A DNA stretch of 64,000 nucleotides. It comes from Leptidea sinapis (taxonomy: Eukaryota; Arthropoda; Insecta; Lepidoptera; Pieridae). The notes below the pieces were generated by a model, which ran no database searches, had not been told where the DNA came from, and was given only the letters and a program-made list of their open reading frames with translations. The translations under genes were made by a program, and so were the position numbers. Position 1 is the stretch's first letter; each line of letters begins with the position of its first letter. Below are positions 22,292 to 32,653 of this stretch, piece by piece. The stretch spans positions 2,666,001 to 2,730,000 of the forward strand of contig NC_066288.1 in the NCBI RefSeq assembly GCF_905404315.1, in the 5' to 3' direction.

Positions 22292-23375
22292 AAACTTAAT
22301 CATTGAAGCTCTAAAGGTTGATGCAGCCAATATACGATATTCAAAACGCTTTAAAAGTTTAATACAAAACATTACTTTTAGTTTGAAGCTCTTTTAATAA
22401 AAATGATTTAAGTGTGACTTAATCCAATTAGAAAAGCTGTTTTTTAATTTTGATAATATAAACAATGTGCGTATGTGAACACAAATAAAAGAGAATATGT
22501 AGTTTAATGTGTATTAATATTTGATATCTCCGACAAAAATTACTAAATGCATGATACGATAAATATAATAATAATAACAATTTTTTATTTGCGAAAAACT
22601 GCCACCAAATTTTTTACAAGTACAATAGATATGAACAATTAACATTTTATAAAGAAAAGAAAAATAACAATACAAATGTTTAAAAAACAATAAAGAAAGA
22701 GATATTAATGCTTTAAAACATGAAAGGATTATATAATAACTTGAATGATAACAAACGAGGCAGCAGCGCGATTCGCAAAATGGAAAGTTCTCAGCAAACG
22801 TTAGGACGTATTTTCCTAACACTGATATTATGAACTTGCTATATTTTTTTTCCGTGCAAGCTATTTTGGCAGTAATGTGTGAAAAAATAATTATAATATT
22901 TAAATATTTATCGTATCCTATATCTAACAAACAAAGCTCAGAACTTAATAAATTTATAAATCTGAAAATAAAATATATATCTCGTGGTGATGCGGATACA
23001 CGCATTAACGTACATCCCGACTAGCTACACAAGTATATAATAAAAATATATATAAAAAATGCATGAGTAATTTAATATTATATAGATAAAATATATCCAT
23101 TATGATGCCCATCCTCACTACAATCGATGTATTTAATTTAGTTTTTGCTCTTGCAATAATAGCTTTTTGTAGTTATTCTTAAAAGATTCCTTCCTTGATT
23201 CCATATACATGATAGTATGTCGCGCATGGAGGTTTGGTACGGAATGAACGTGCTTTGAGTCTTCGAGAGCTGAAGGACCGGTTCCGCGACTTGTGGATCG
23301 TATCATTCGTTCGATTCATTTAGTAACTATGAATAACACAGGCGGCAAAGTACCAACAGTATTGCATTTCGATAA
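22292..23375. other. AT-rich intergenic sequence
   Basis: A long minus-strand frame at 22514-23005 is explained by low GC and very hydrophobic codon content. I do not call it a gene. No repeat families recognised. Confidence 0.4.
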
Positions 23376-23425
23376 GAAGTAGTTAGTGAAGTTACTGGGC
23401 TAATGAGTATTAACATCTTATGACA
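23376..23425 (+). repeat. S1 fragment
   Basis: Only the central block is left (AGTTAGTGAAGTTACTGGGC, then TTAACATCTTATGAC). Confidence 0.5.
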
Positions 23426-24068
23426 ATATTAGGTAATAAGTATAGAAATATAATATATCATTATAATATAATTATTCACAGCTTGCATTGTTGTACTTTA
23501 ATTTAAGAACCATTTTATGTTTTATTTGTATATGATTAGGTTATTAGTAGGTTATGTATAAAATTAATGAGCGTATCTCGCTGATAAACGTAACGTTTGG
23601 CGAGTAAATAAATGTAATTTAAATGTAAGTTGATATATGTTAATAAATAAAAAAAAAAAGTAACAAGCGCAGTTGCAAACCATCAAGAATATGGTTTCAG
23701 TCAAGAATTCTGAGCAACACACAATTATGTATATAGATACATAATATAATATAAGGCCATATCATTCACAGTCCTAATAGCAGAACAGCAAAGAGTGCTT
23801 AAAGACAATATAAGCACACTTTTCCTCTTAGTCGTGTGTCACAACTGTAACTGTCCGAATCGGGTTCTATATTCAACATACGTAACCAGAACTGAATAAA
23901 TGTTTTACATTGCTTCTTATTGACTGAGAACATTTTAAGCAACTGGAGTAAATGCAGTAATGTATACAGTATATAGCAGTCGAAGCTTATTATGGACTTA
24001 CTTGTGGCATTTTCCATATTTCGGGCTTGTTTTTATACGACGTGATTTGTCTGTGTGTATAAAACATC

Positions 24069-24147
24069 ATGGTAATGGGCAGGGCGTATCATTTAACCAT
24101 CAGGTGGACTTCTTGCTTGTCTTGTGTCTTTTTCTAATAAAAAAAGA
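24069..24147 (+). repeat. S1 tail fragment
   Basis: Contains GTAATGGGCAGGGCGTATCA, ACCATCAGGTGG and a CTAATAAAAAAAG tail, the last ~80 bp of the S1 family. Confidence 0.6.
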
Positions 24148-24399
24148 TATTTTATTTAGATTAGGTATTTGTATAGTAGAGGGCGTATATATAATTAACT
24201 TCTTTCCATGTCACTCCTAAAAATATTACGATTTTCACATGAAAAAAGGAAATATTTTATCGAAGGTCCTGCGAGCATGACTACATCTTATCGCGTTGTG
24301 TCCCAAATAGTTCAGTGAAGTACGATTGAATATGAAACATTATTTTCACACGTCATTTTATATTTAAATTTCTCGGGCCTTTTTCCCTCGCATTTGCAC

Positions 24400-24790
24400 A
24401 CTTATGATCCTAACGACTATGGCAACCTATATGGATTTCTGCCTTGTGAGTAACAGCTGTGGGTTCGAGCCCGGCTTGTAGGTCCGTCGATATGACAATA
24501 ATAATATAGCCTTTATTCAGATAGTAGAATTTACATATATACTTAGATACTATCCTTAATTAAGTGAACTATCTGTTTGTCTATTGACAAAGACCTCTTC
24601 CAACTTCTTCCACTCTTTTCTATCTTTAGCTATCCTAGACCATGTCTTGCCTGCTATCGTCCTAAGTTCGTCTTACCATCTCCTGTATTGTCCCCCCGGT
24701 TTCCTTTTTAGGTTTCTAGGGTAGTCTGTGATACCTTGTCCTTCGATATACTTCCCAGTGTCTATCGTGTGCTAGAGCAATATCTTGTCA
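24400..24790 (-). mobile_element. RTE-like LINE C-terminal fragment and adjoining tRNA-like scrap
   Basis: On the minus strand, 24700-24550 translates as DELRTIAGKTWSRIAKDRKE then WKKLEEVFVNRQTDSSL, with one stop before it. This is the usual carboxy-terminal end of an RTE-type LINE. It is followed by a tail containing TATTATTATTG (24497-24510). Left of it, 24440-24480 has a B-box-like GGTTCGAGCCC that may belong to a SINE. Confidence 0.6.
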
Positions 24791-25099
24791 GTCAGTTCAG
24801 ACAATGATCTAATATTACGAGAAACTGGTTTTTAGCCGCATATAGATTATTTCATTCAAATACACATTCATTCATGAGAACCCTTTTAATCTTATTTTAT
24901 ACCATAGTACCAAGTCGTAATCGTTAGCCAGCATTTCAAACATATTGTGCTATCAGAAAGCTCAATAAATTCTTACGGTCGTTGAATTTTTGAATTAGAA
25001 TAAAAACATTTGGCTATTTTTAAATTATACTTTACTTCTGGGATTAAATATATATCCAAATTTAATATAAAGCCCGTGTGGTGCATCGACCTAAATTTT

Positions 25100-25190
25100 G
25101 GTATGTCTTGTTTAACTCTCAGTTGTTAAGAGCGCTCGCACGGAACCCGAAGGCGCGGGCTCGAGTCCCGCATCGTCCATGAATTTACAA
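25100..25190 (+). repeat. tRNA-like SINE (S3), partial
   Basis: Contains AGAGCGCTCGCACGGAACCC, then the B-box-like GGCTCGAGTCCCGCATCGTC. The A-box side is degenerate (AACTCTCAGTTGTTAAGAGC). Left flank ACTTCTGGGATTAA at about 25030 matches the family's inverted tail. Confidence 0.6.
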
Positions 25191-25241
25191 GGTACATTTT
25201 CCATGAAGGTACAAATACATCCCAATCAAAATGACTTTCTC

Positions 25242-25349
25242 TCCTACAGCCAATTGGCTGTAGGACTAGCAGATTTTCTCTCTTTAGACTCTTCTTAATA
25301 ATTATTAAATCTGATTAAGAAGAGTCTGAAGAGGGAAAATCTGCTAGTC
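25242..25349. repeat. Palindrome plus long hairpin
   Basis: A 24-bp perfect palindrome (25242-25265, TCCTACAGCCAA / TTGGCTGTAGGA) overlaps the start of a hairpin with 36-bp arms (25264-25299 and 25314-25349) and a 14-nt loop. The arms differ at only two positions, both T-for-C changes that could be wobble pairs in one transcript orientation. No coding capacity. Confidence 0.9.
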
Positions 25350-25485
25350 GAATAGAGAGAGCTAGCTAGGGTAATGGCCATATCTCTTTAAGCCTGATAT
25401 TCCTCATTGCTCACAGTTAATGCGACTTATTGAAGATTTGCCTTATCCTCTTATCTCTTCTTATCCTCTTCTTCTATAAGGCTAG

Positions 25486-25728
25486 TATAATAAAAATATT
25501 AACACACTTTTACAGAAATTATCTTGCCCCGAACTAGGCATAGCCTATACTATGGGTACAAGACAACGATATATTTAATACAATATACTTACTTAACATA
25601 AATACATCTATGACTCGGAAATAAGCATCCATATTCATCATATAAATGATTGCACCTACCGCGATTCAAACCCGGAACCTCTTGCTTTGTAGTCAGGGTC
25701 ACTAACCATTCGGCTATATGTGTCGTCT
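25486..25728 (-). repeat. tRNA-derived SINE (family S2), older copy
   Basis: The minus-strand head has a tRNA-like GCCGAATGGTTAGTGACC and B-box region GGTTTGAATCGCGG. It is followed by the family body (AAATCATTTATATGATG, GTTATCCGAGTCA-like) and a TATTT-rich tail at 25486. Diverged from the two near-identical copies at 29826 and 47228. Confidence 0.7.
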
Positions 25729-25805
25729 TATTTTAAATGATGGTTGCCACCATAGAAATTGACCTGCGCTGTATTCTGATTGTAATACCGTTATTATTTT
25801 AAGAC

Positions 25806-25970
25806 CTTTTTTTATGAAAAAAAAGAGACGAGACGAGCAGAACGTTCAACTGATGGTAATTGATACGCCCTATCAGGATTCTTGAAAAACCCAAAAATTA
25901 TGAGCGGCACTACGATTGCGCTCGTCACCTCGAGATATAAGATGTTAAGTCTCATTTGCCCAGTAATTAA
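25806..25970 (-). repeat. S1 SINE-like element, 3' half
   Basis: Tail TTTTTTTCATAAAAA-type at 25806, CAGTTGAACGTTCTGC, then the central block up to CTGGGCAAATGAGAC at 25970. The stem-loop right arm is shortened. Confidence 0.75.
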
Positions 25971-26460
25971 TTCTTATTACTTACAGATATTGTAACTTAG
26001 ATGAGCCTCAATGAACCGATTTATTATATTATAATTCGTACTAGAATCATTGATTGGATTTTTTAAATAATGACAAGATAAATTAATTTCTAACTTATTT
26101 TAATATTTATATTTGCTGCGATGTTTACCATCTGCTATTGAAGTAGGTATATTTATATTCATCCAGCACAAAATATAGGCCATGTTCTTACTGAAGATTG
26201 ATTCTAAGCAAGACTGATTTATTTTTAAAATCAGTCTATATATAATGTTGGACTACATTCTACATCTAACTTTAAAAAGGTAAGTAAGAAGTAAAGCAAG
26301 GATTGTATTGTTACGTATTTGCAATAGATATCAAAATTTATTTGTTTCTGTGTCTCCATTGAACATTGGTAATCTGACTGATCTAACTGATCACATTAAT
26401 TGTGAACTCTATCAGAAACCTGGTTAACAAACAAGCATTATAGCATTTATTATGTAATAT

Positions 26461-26790
26461 CTTCTTCTTCTTCTTAGTCGGACAGTCTTGTCAGAGTTGT
26501 CGTGGTTACGCTGACAAGGTACATGGTGGGGTGTTCGGTGGGTCAATATCCCTTCTGAGGGTAGATCTCCTGGCGATGTGCTTCCATTTCTGACGGTTAG
26601 AGGCGTTGCGAGTACACTGGACTATGGTGGACTCAGTAGCCTTTGTGATGGCGTCTATCCAGCGGGTTGGCGATCGACCGCGTGCTCTCTTGCCTTCCAC
26701 CTGGCCCTGAACTACCAGTCTCTCCATCAAGTTCTCATTTCTAGAGACTTTTTAATATTACTTAAATATATTTCTTCGACATAGCCCAAA
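26461..26790 (-). mobile_element. RTE-like LINE C-terminal fragment with (GAA)n tail
   Basis: The minus-strand frame 26730-26506 encodes MERLVVQGQVEGKRARGRSP then TRWIDAITKATESTIVQC, the basic GKRxRGRxxxRW motif found at the carboxy end of RTE-type reverse transcriptases. It ends in AAGAAGAAGAAG (26461-26478). Confidence 0.7.
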
Positions 26791-27058
26791 TGATTGCGGA
26801 ACTGAAGTGGCAGTAAGTAGTTACATAGTTCGACGGACAGATGGCCGGTGGGGCAGTTAAGTCCTCGAATGCCGACCACGTACTGGAAGACGAAGTTTTG
26901 GTAGATGTACCCCTACAAGATGGACCGATGATCTGGTCAAGATCGCAGGAATATGTTGGATGAGGGCAGCGCAAGACCGATAGTCATGGAAATATTTGGG
27001 GGAGCCCTCTGTCCAGCAATAGACGTCTTCCGGCTGATGATAAAGATGATGATTATAT
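26790..27058 (+). mobile_element. Second RTE-like LINE C-terminal fragment, opposite orientation
   Basis: Plus-strand translation gives RRTDGRWGS, stop, VLECRPRTGRRSFGRC, TRWTDDLVKIAGICWMRAAQ, stop, KYLGEPSVQQ, stop, TSSG, then a GATGATAAAGATGATGA tail. The pattern GRPxTRWTDDLxxxAG is standard for this LINE type. Multiple stops mark it as old. Confidence 0.7.
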
Positions 27059-27149
27059 ATTTCTTCTTTGCGTGTGTTTTTCACCGAACTCCTCCGATTC
27101 AAAAAAAGTTTAGACTCACAGTTATGAAAATTTAATATATGTTCACAAA

Positions 27150-27612
27150 AATCGTCACCTTTTTGCTCTTAATAGTGATTTTCATTATTATAACACTAGA
27201 AATAAGGGATTGCTTGTAACTAATTCTAGTAGGCTTCATAAGATACATAATAGCTTTAAGGGTAAATGTATACACTTCTATAATAAAGTCCCAGCCACTG
27301 TTCAGGTATTATCTAAAAATAAATTTAAATGTTTTTAAAAAAAATGACTCTCTCGTAAATCCTATTACTCCACTGCTGAATATCTAAATGATCGGACAGC
27401 CTGGGACTAGATTGTGATTATTTTATAGCGATAGAAATGACTGTACAATATTGTATATTTTTATTGAAAAGAGCGCAAAAAAGAATGCTGGGAGAGTTTC
27501 TTGCGCCTCTTCTTCTCTCTCAGAGCGCCATTTGTTTCCGAAGCGGTAGTAGTATAAGAAATGACATCAAAAAGAATTCTAAAGGAATCAATTTTGAGAA
27601 AAAAAAATGCCT
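27150..27612 (+). mobile_element. Jockey-like LINE (family JB) 3' fragment
   Basis: Shares with 50645-51025 and 54960-55770 the segment CACAAAAATCGTCACC, GGATTGCTTGTAACTAAT, TAATAAAGTCCCAGCC and the 3' UTR GGGAGAGTTTCTTGCGC, CGCCATTTGTTTCCGAAGCG and AAAGAATTCTAAAGGAAT. Ends in an AAAAATGCCT tail. Confidence 0.8.
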
Positions 27613-27629
27613 TTGCCTATGCCTATACC

Positions 27630-27858
27630 TTTACACAATAATTGAACTACGTCCTAAACGGCTGGACCGATTTTGATGATTTTTTTGTGTGTTCCACTGA
27701 ATTTGAGAATGGCTTAGATTCTTAATTCAGTACACATATAATTCACCTGTACATGTGTATGTTAGTAAAAACCAGCGGCTGGACCAATTTTTCAAATTTA
27801 AGATGTGTGTACAAGACGTCTGTTAGGTCTTTTAGTATATATATATATATATATATAT
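27630..27858 (+). repeat. Helitron-like H2 copy followed by a (TA)n tract
   Basis: AACGGCTGGACCGATTTTGA and AGATGTGTGTACAAGACGTC match family H2. The end reads CTTTTAGTA at 27836 and passes directly into TATATATA to 27858. Confidence 0.5.
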
Positions 27859-28029
27859 GTATATAAATATGAACAATTTTGATGCATCACTTTACATACA
27901 TTGTGTAAAATATAATGAAAAATGTTGAAACATATAAATTAAAAAGAGTGGCAATAAGGTTCTTATTGCCACTTCTTTTGAAGTGGTGGTAAGAATTTAC
28001 TACTTTACAAAATTACATTCAAATATGAG

Positions 28030-28400
28030 ATCAATAAGGATCACTTGGCGTAACGTAGAGACGTCGCTTCATTGAGTGTCTTCAACCGCATCTATGACGG
28101 GGAGTGTTCCGAAGGGCCAAAAATTAGGATGTCATCCCCACCATCTGGATGTGTGGCGTTCCTCTACAGTGCGATTTTGAAAGAACTTTCTTCCACATAC
28201 AACGAATTACAAAAACGTGTACTGAGTTTCCTTGTGCGGTGTTTCCGGGAGAATACGACGCGACGTGTGTTCAAAAAAGCGTACACACTTTTGTAAAGGG
28301 TGGCGATGCTCTTGTGGTTCCTCTGGTGTTTTAGGAGTATGTGAGCGGCGGTGATCACTTAACACTAGGTGACCAGTACGCTCGTTTGTCCACCTCTTTC
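28030..28400 (+). mobile_element. CR1/Jockey-like LINE 3' end, degenerate
   Basis: Plus-strand sequence CACTTGGCGTAACGTAGAGA, TGTGCGGTGTTTCC and GGCGGTGATCACTTAACACT corresponds to the last part of the full element at 7929-8328. It ends with a mutated tail (TTCATGAAAAG). The reading frame is interrupted. Confidence 0.7.
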
Positions 28401-29029
28401 ATGAAAAGACTGAAACATTGAGGTGACGACTACATTTTCATTTGATTTTCTCGGTTAATTAAGTTGTAATTATATGAATATGTCATATCAGCGTGACCTG
28501 TACAGAGTCTGGTATTGTTGGACTATAGAAGTTTGTATACCTGTCTTGTTTTTCCGGATAATTAGTATATTTTTCCAAGACTGTTATACATATAACACTT
28601 TAACTTATTGTAAGAAACAAAAAGAAGTGATTAATCATACAAAAAAACCAAAAGAGTAACTAATGCAGTGTAGGAATATCAATTTACATTCACTGTAAAT
28701 AAATAAAGGTAGATATTTATGCGAGCAATTATATATTTAAACAAAGAACTTGAAACGGAATTTTATGAATAAAGACGCATAGACAATCATCGCTTCATAT
28801 GAGTTAAAAGTCGCTGATAACCGTGACCTTTATAAAGCGACACTTAATAAAAAATAAAACTCTTAAAATTAAACATTCTATTAAAACAAAGTAATTATCC
28901 GCTACAGTTACAGAAAGCATCGTTAAAGTTAATGTTTCATTAAATATAATACCGTCACTTTCTTTTTCATTTTGACATGAAGCAATGAAACATTAACTTC
29001 ATGGATGCTTTCTGCAACTAGCGGTGTAA
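28401..29029. other. AT-rich intergenic sequence
   Basis: No gene. AACATTAACTT/AAGTTAATGTT inverted words at about 28925-29000 surround AT-rich DNA, with CAGAAAGCATCG and ATGCTTTCTG forming a small inverted pair (28910-29020). Confidence 0.3.
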
Positions 29030-29390
29030 AAGGCATTTATTTTCTCAAAATTGATTCCATTAGAATTCTTTTTGATGTAATTTCTAATTTGCTAGATACT
29101 ACCGCTTCGGAAACAAATGGCGCTCTGAGAGAGAAGCGGCGCAAGAAACTCTCTCAGCGTTCTTTTTTTTGAGCTCTTTTTAATATACAATATTGTACTG
29201 TCATTGCTATTTCTATAAAATAATCATAATCTAGTCCCAGGCTGTCCGCTCACTTAGATATTGAGCTGTGGACTAGTAGGATTTACGACAGAGCCATTTT
29301 TTAATAAAACGTTTAAATTTATTTATAGATAATGCCTGAACAGTGGCTGGGACTTTATTATAAAAGTGTATATATTTACCCATTTTGTTT
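29030..29390 (-). mobile_element. Jockey-like LINE (family JB) 3' fragment
   Basis: The minus-strand match to the JB 3' UTR starts at the AATAAATGCC tail (29030) and reaches TAATAAAGTCCCAGCC near 29365. Confidence 0.8.
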
Positions 29391-29825
29391 GTGAATTATG
29401 TATTTGTTAACGGTTGACCACGGTTGATAGCGGGGTACACATGTAATACAACAGAGCATTAAGTATCCTTTTAACTGACTTCATATCCCTATTAGCTGCA
29501 CGTGCTCAGGTATAAATGCGCTGTCGTTTTTTGCGCTAGTCCTCGAAGCCAGTGAACAATTCCATTCGGTTACCTCCAGGGTATGTAGCACAGCCGGCAC
29601 TTAGACGACTTTAATGTTTTTATAATGAATTAAAATAGCAGATGATTACTGTGGGACATCTGCTGTACGAAATGTTATACATCAGTAATACGATATTTTG
29701 TTGGCTATGCTTGCATGACGCGTTTGGATACAATAGCGGTTAAACGCATTTGAGCCTGATGGTGTACCGTTACATGTTAAGTAGACCCTAGGCAACAACG
29801 CTCCCTAATTCTGTAATTGTATCTA

Positions 29826-30083
29826 TAATAATAATATTGACACACTTTTCACACAAATTATCTTGCCCCAAGTTAAGCATATATAGCATGTGTTATGGGT
29901 TACAAGACACTGATATATTTAATACAATATACATACATAAACATACATAAATACATATAAACATCCGTGACTCGGAAACAAACATCCATATTCATCATAT
30001 AAATGCTTGCACCTACCGGGATTCGAACCCGGGACCTCTAGCTTAGTAGGTAGGATCGCTAACCACTCGGCTATACAGGTCAT
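29826..30083 (-). repeat. tRNA-derived SINE (family S2)
   Basis: On the minus strand: tRNA-like head TAGCCGAGTGGTTAGCG with B-box GGTTCGAATCCCGG. Then come TGCAAGCATTTATATGATG, GGATGTTTGTTTCCGAGTC, and GGGGCAAGATAATTTG, closing in TATTATTATTAT (29826-29840). It is almost identical to 47228-47501, which suggests recent activity. The acceptor stem pairs poorly, so it is not a functional tRNA gene. Confidence 0.85.
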
Positions 30084-30104
30084 CGCTATCTAAGAATAAT
30101 ATCA

Positions 30105-30285
30105 AAGTTCAAACAATTTGTTATGTTTTTAAAGTGATAACCCTCACTTCTAGGATTAATTATGACTGACTATACGTCACTCGAACGGTTAGCTCAGTTG
30201 GCAGAGCACTCGCACGGAACAAGAGAGGTCGTGGGTTCGAGTCCCGTATCGTTCATAAAATTTTGTTTTCAAATTTTTTTAATGT
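30105..30285 (+). repeat. tRNA-like SINE (S3) with inverted tail at its 5' side
   Basis: The tRNA-like core at 30183-30254 keeps A-box GGTTAGCTCAGTTGGCAGAG and B-box GGTTCGAGTCCC. Its acceptor stem pairs fully apart from one wobble (GAACGGT / ATCGTTC). Downstream is the tail TTCATAAAATTTTG. Upstream, 30110-30162 is the family's distal tail in inverted orientation (TTATGTTTTTAAAGTGATAA, CCTCACTTCTAGGATTAAT). Confidence 0.75.
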
Positions 30286-30342
30286 AAGTTTACTTTTTGA
30301 AGTTAAAAGTTGAATGAGACTGGTCTAAAAATGTTTATTAAA

Positions 30343-30523
30343 GTAGGCGTTACTTTGCCGAAATCCATAATTATCCAAATGTTTTGAGTTTCCTTTAATG
30401 TTAATTCTGCCAATATTTGTCTTTAAGCAGTTCGACACGTGTTCCGCCTCTACACGAGGCATCCTCAGGAGATGTTGACTCGCCAAACTCTGGCACAAGA
30501 CGGCCAGTTTGGCACGTGTCGAA
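30343..30523 (+). repeat. Family E repeat
   Basis: Two blocks: 30343-30420 (AAGTAGGCGTTACTTTGCC up to CCAATATTTGTC) and 30430-30523 (CGCCTCTACACGAGGCATCC, TCAGGAGATGTTGACTCGCC). At 62745-62916 the first block is inverted and on the other side of the second, as if each copy had kept a different arm of an inverted-repeat element. Confidence 0.6.
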
Positions 30524-30537
30524 TTGTCTAAACTCTA

Positions 30538-30677
30538 ACCCCCTTTTTCATAATGATCCGCTAACTTTAAACAGCTTTAAGGAGTGTTTTTTCTCATTCT
30601 GACTTAGGTCAATAGAAGAAGACAGAGTGAGAGTTAGCAATGCTTTAAGTTAGCAGACTATTATGTATAAGGGGTGT
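30538..30677. repeat. Palindromic short element (family P), copy 1
   Basis: Ends ACCCCCTTTTTCATAATG and, inverted, ACACCCCTTATACATAATA, giving imperfect terminal inverted repeats of about 30 bp including CCGCTAACTT. The core reads GAGTGTTTTTTCTCATTCTG and AGAAGAAGACAGAGTG. Copies at 50345-50467 and 51398-51535. No coding capacity; MITE-like. Confidence 0.75.
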
Positions 30678-31463
30678 TAGTAACCTCTCATTTGAGTAAC
30701 GTCCGCGCGAGCTTCCATTTATATATTATTTCGGATGATTCAAAAGAAATATGTAACAACGAGTTTCATATTATTATCATCAAATTTTCAATCAAAAGTA
30801 TTTATTTCATATTTTAGTTACCACAGACATAGGTTGTTGAATTTTTAAGGGTATAATACGAATTGATACAAAAATGGCGATAAGTCAAAGCATAAAATTT
30901 ATAAAAGTAATTAATACACAATTGTATTTATATTATGTGATTAATATTACTTTGACTATAGAACAGTACAATGCCTTGATAAATTTTCCAAACTTTTTTT
31001 AAGACCACATTGCAACCAAAATATCCGTATTTTGGTTGCAAGTCAGTCCACATCAGTTAACAGTTGAGCATGGGGCTCAATTAATGGAAGGTCAACCCTG
31101 ATTGTAACATTATTAAAAATGCGCAATCGATCAAGTTAGGCACATACCACAACTTCACAGCTTATAAATTGTAAACGGTGTTACTTACCTCGTCGAAATT
31201 TTTAAATTAAGCATTCCTACCTATGCGTACCACATAGACCAAGACGAGCAAAAGTTTGGTGTGATACCAGTGGTGGATCGATCGATTGGTGACGCAACAA
31301 GAACCGTTGAGTTGACTGCGGCGCTTGAGGTTGGATCGTCGTCCGCCATGTTCTTGTGATTTCTCAGGTGCAGAGACAAGAGAGTTTGTGCCATGGTGAT
31401 CATATACCACCAGGTGACCCGTTTGTGTAAAAAAAACTAGTGCACGGAAGTATGCATGCCATG
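30678..31463. other. AT-rich intergenic sequence
   Basis: Nothing supported. CAACCAAAATATCCGTATTT / TTTTGGTTGCAAGTC at 31010-31050 forms a local inverted repeat (ATTGCAACCAAAATA / TATTTTGGTTGCAA). Confidence 0.35.
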
Positions 31464-31797
31464 CATTTCTTTTTATGAAAATAAGGGACGAGATGAGTAG
31501 GACGTTCAGCTGATGGTAATATATATAACATATATAACAATATATACATATATAACAATGCAGTGCCGCTCAGGATTCTTGAAAAACCCAAAAATTCTGA
31601 GCGACACTACAATTGCGCTCGTCACCTTGAGATATAAGATGTTAAGTCTCATTTGCTCAGTAATTTCACTAGCTACGGCGCCCTTCAGACCGAAACACAG
31701 TAATGTTTACACATTACTACTTCACGGCAGAAATAGGCGCCGTATTGGTGCCCATAATCTAGCCGGCTTCCTGTGCAAAGGAGCTTCCAACTGGTAA
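31464..31797 (-). repeat. S1 SINE-like element with an AT-rich insert
   Basis: Near-complete minus-strand copy from the tail (TTTTTATGAAAATAAGGGAC at 31470) to TTCCAACTGG. The stretch GTAATATATATAACATATAT through AACAATATATA (31518-31555) replaces the usual TGATACGCCCTG and is probably a local microsatellite expansion. Stem-loop arms at 31562-31610 are well preserved. Confidence 0.8.
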
Positions 31798-32309
31798 AAT
31801 ACATACCTTACATGCAGTGATTTACAGGCTAAGTTTTAGCATATAAATAAAAAAAAACAATTAAACTGACGAAAACATCATAAAGATCGAAGTTGGTAAG
31901 TTTTTATCGATATTTGAACTTTAGACGTTTTGTTCCACATTTCTGCTGTCACATGTGTTCCTAATAACTACGCGAATTTTAAACTTTTTTATGTCACGAC
32001 AATCCCAATGGCTTTTGACAAATTCATAAGATTCTCTGCATGGACGGAACAAAGAGTAGTTGCATCAAGTGATTAAAACTAATGTCGTTTTAACTTAAAT
32101 ATTTCTGTCACCAGAGTCGTGTATATTGGCAGCGTATGTGAGTTTAGCTGCGTAATAGGTAGCTAGCAAAATTTGTGGCATAACCTCTTGCCAATTCAAT
32201 AGATGCATTTCACTGCTCGTATTTATATTGTATTAAACATGGTGATGTATGGGCGCGTCTGCTAGAGCATAAGGATATGCTGAGACCTGAGACGGTGCGA
32301 CACCACAGA

Positions 32310-32653
32310 ATTGCACTACATTTGCGCTCGTCTCCTTGAGATATAAGATTTCAAGTCTCATTTGCCCAGTAATTTCACTAGCTACGGCGCCCTACAGACC
32401 GAAACAAAGTAATGTTTACACATTACTACTTCAAGGCAGAAAAAGGCGCCGTTGTGGCATAATCTAGCAGGAATCCTGTGCAATCCTCTTACGATACTCT
32501 TGGGCTTAGGACTTCCCTATTATTTTATGTCCCGGGGCAGTACAGGGAGTGTCTGTGGTACTCGACCCAAAACATTCGGCATTGTGCCCTTCGAAGTGAC
32601 GCAAGACTAAGATTTCAGCGGATCCCCATCCTGTGCAAAGCAACCTCCCACTG
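32310..32653 (-). repeat. S1 SINE-like element interrupted by a LINE chimera
   Basis: S1 runs from the central block (GCGCTCGTCTCCTTGAGATA) to ATCCTGTGCAA at 32473-32483. It resumes at 32628 with the same 11 bp and finishes CAACCTCCCACTG. The foreign 144 bp in between are annotated separately. Confidence 0.8.
32484..32627 (-). mobile_element. Chimeric insertion of two CR1/Jockey-like LINE pieces
   Basis: Read on the minus strand, the first ~70 bp match the endonuclease coding region (GCTGAAATCTTAGTCTTG, GGGCACAATGCCGAATG, GTACCACAGAC; compare 1860-1932). The next ~65 bp match the LINE's very 5' end (CCCTGTACTGCCCCGGG, GGAAGTCCTAAGCCCAAG; compare 995-1057). The order is therefore reversed relative to the parent although the strand is the same. 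The 11-bp direct repeat ATCCTGTGCAA flanks the insert. Confidence 0.75.

Noticed and set aside
22514..23005. 163-codon minus-strand frame
   Set aside because: Composition follows the local AT richness (Ile, Phe, Tyr, Lys-rich), there is no ATG-supported start or motif, and no neighbouring exon structure.
26578..26784. Plus-strand frame opposite the GKRARGRSP segment
   Set aside because: Shadow of the minus-strand RTE C terminus.
30000..30083. tRNA gene at 30000-30083 and its near twin at 47410-47501
   Set aside because: B-box and D-arm are present but the acceptor stem pairs badly and each is followed by the same SINE body and tail, so they are SINE heads.
30183..30254. Functional tRNA gene (complete cloverleaf)
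   Set aside because: The stems pair, but identical-type cores recur at 16.9, 58.3, 59.0 and 59.3 kb with the same SINE tail. The loop would read GGA, a serine anticodon, without the long variable arm expected of serine tRNAs.
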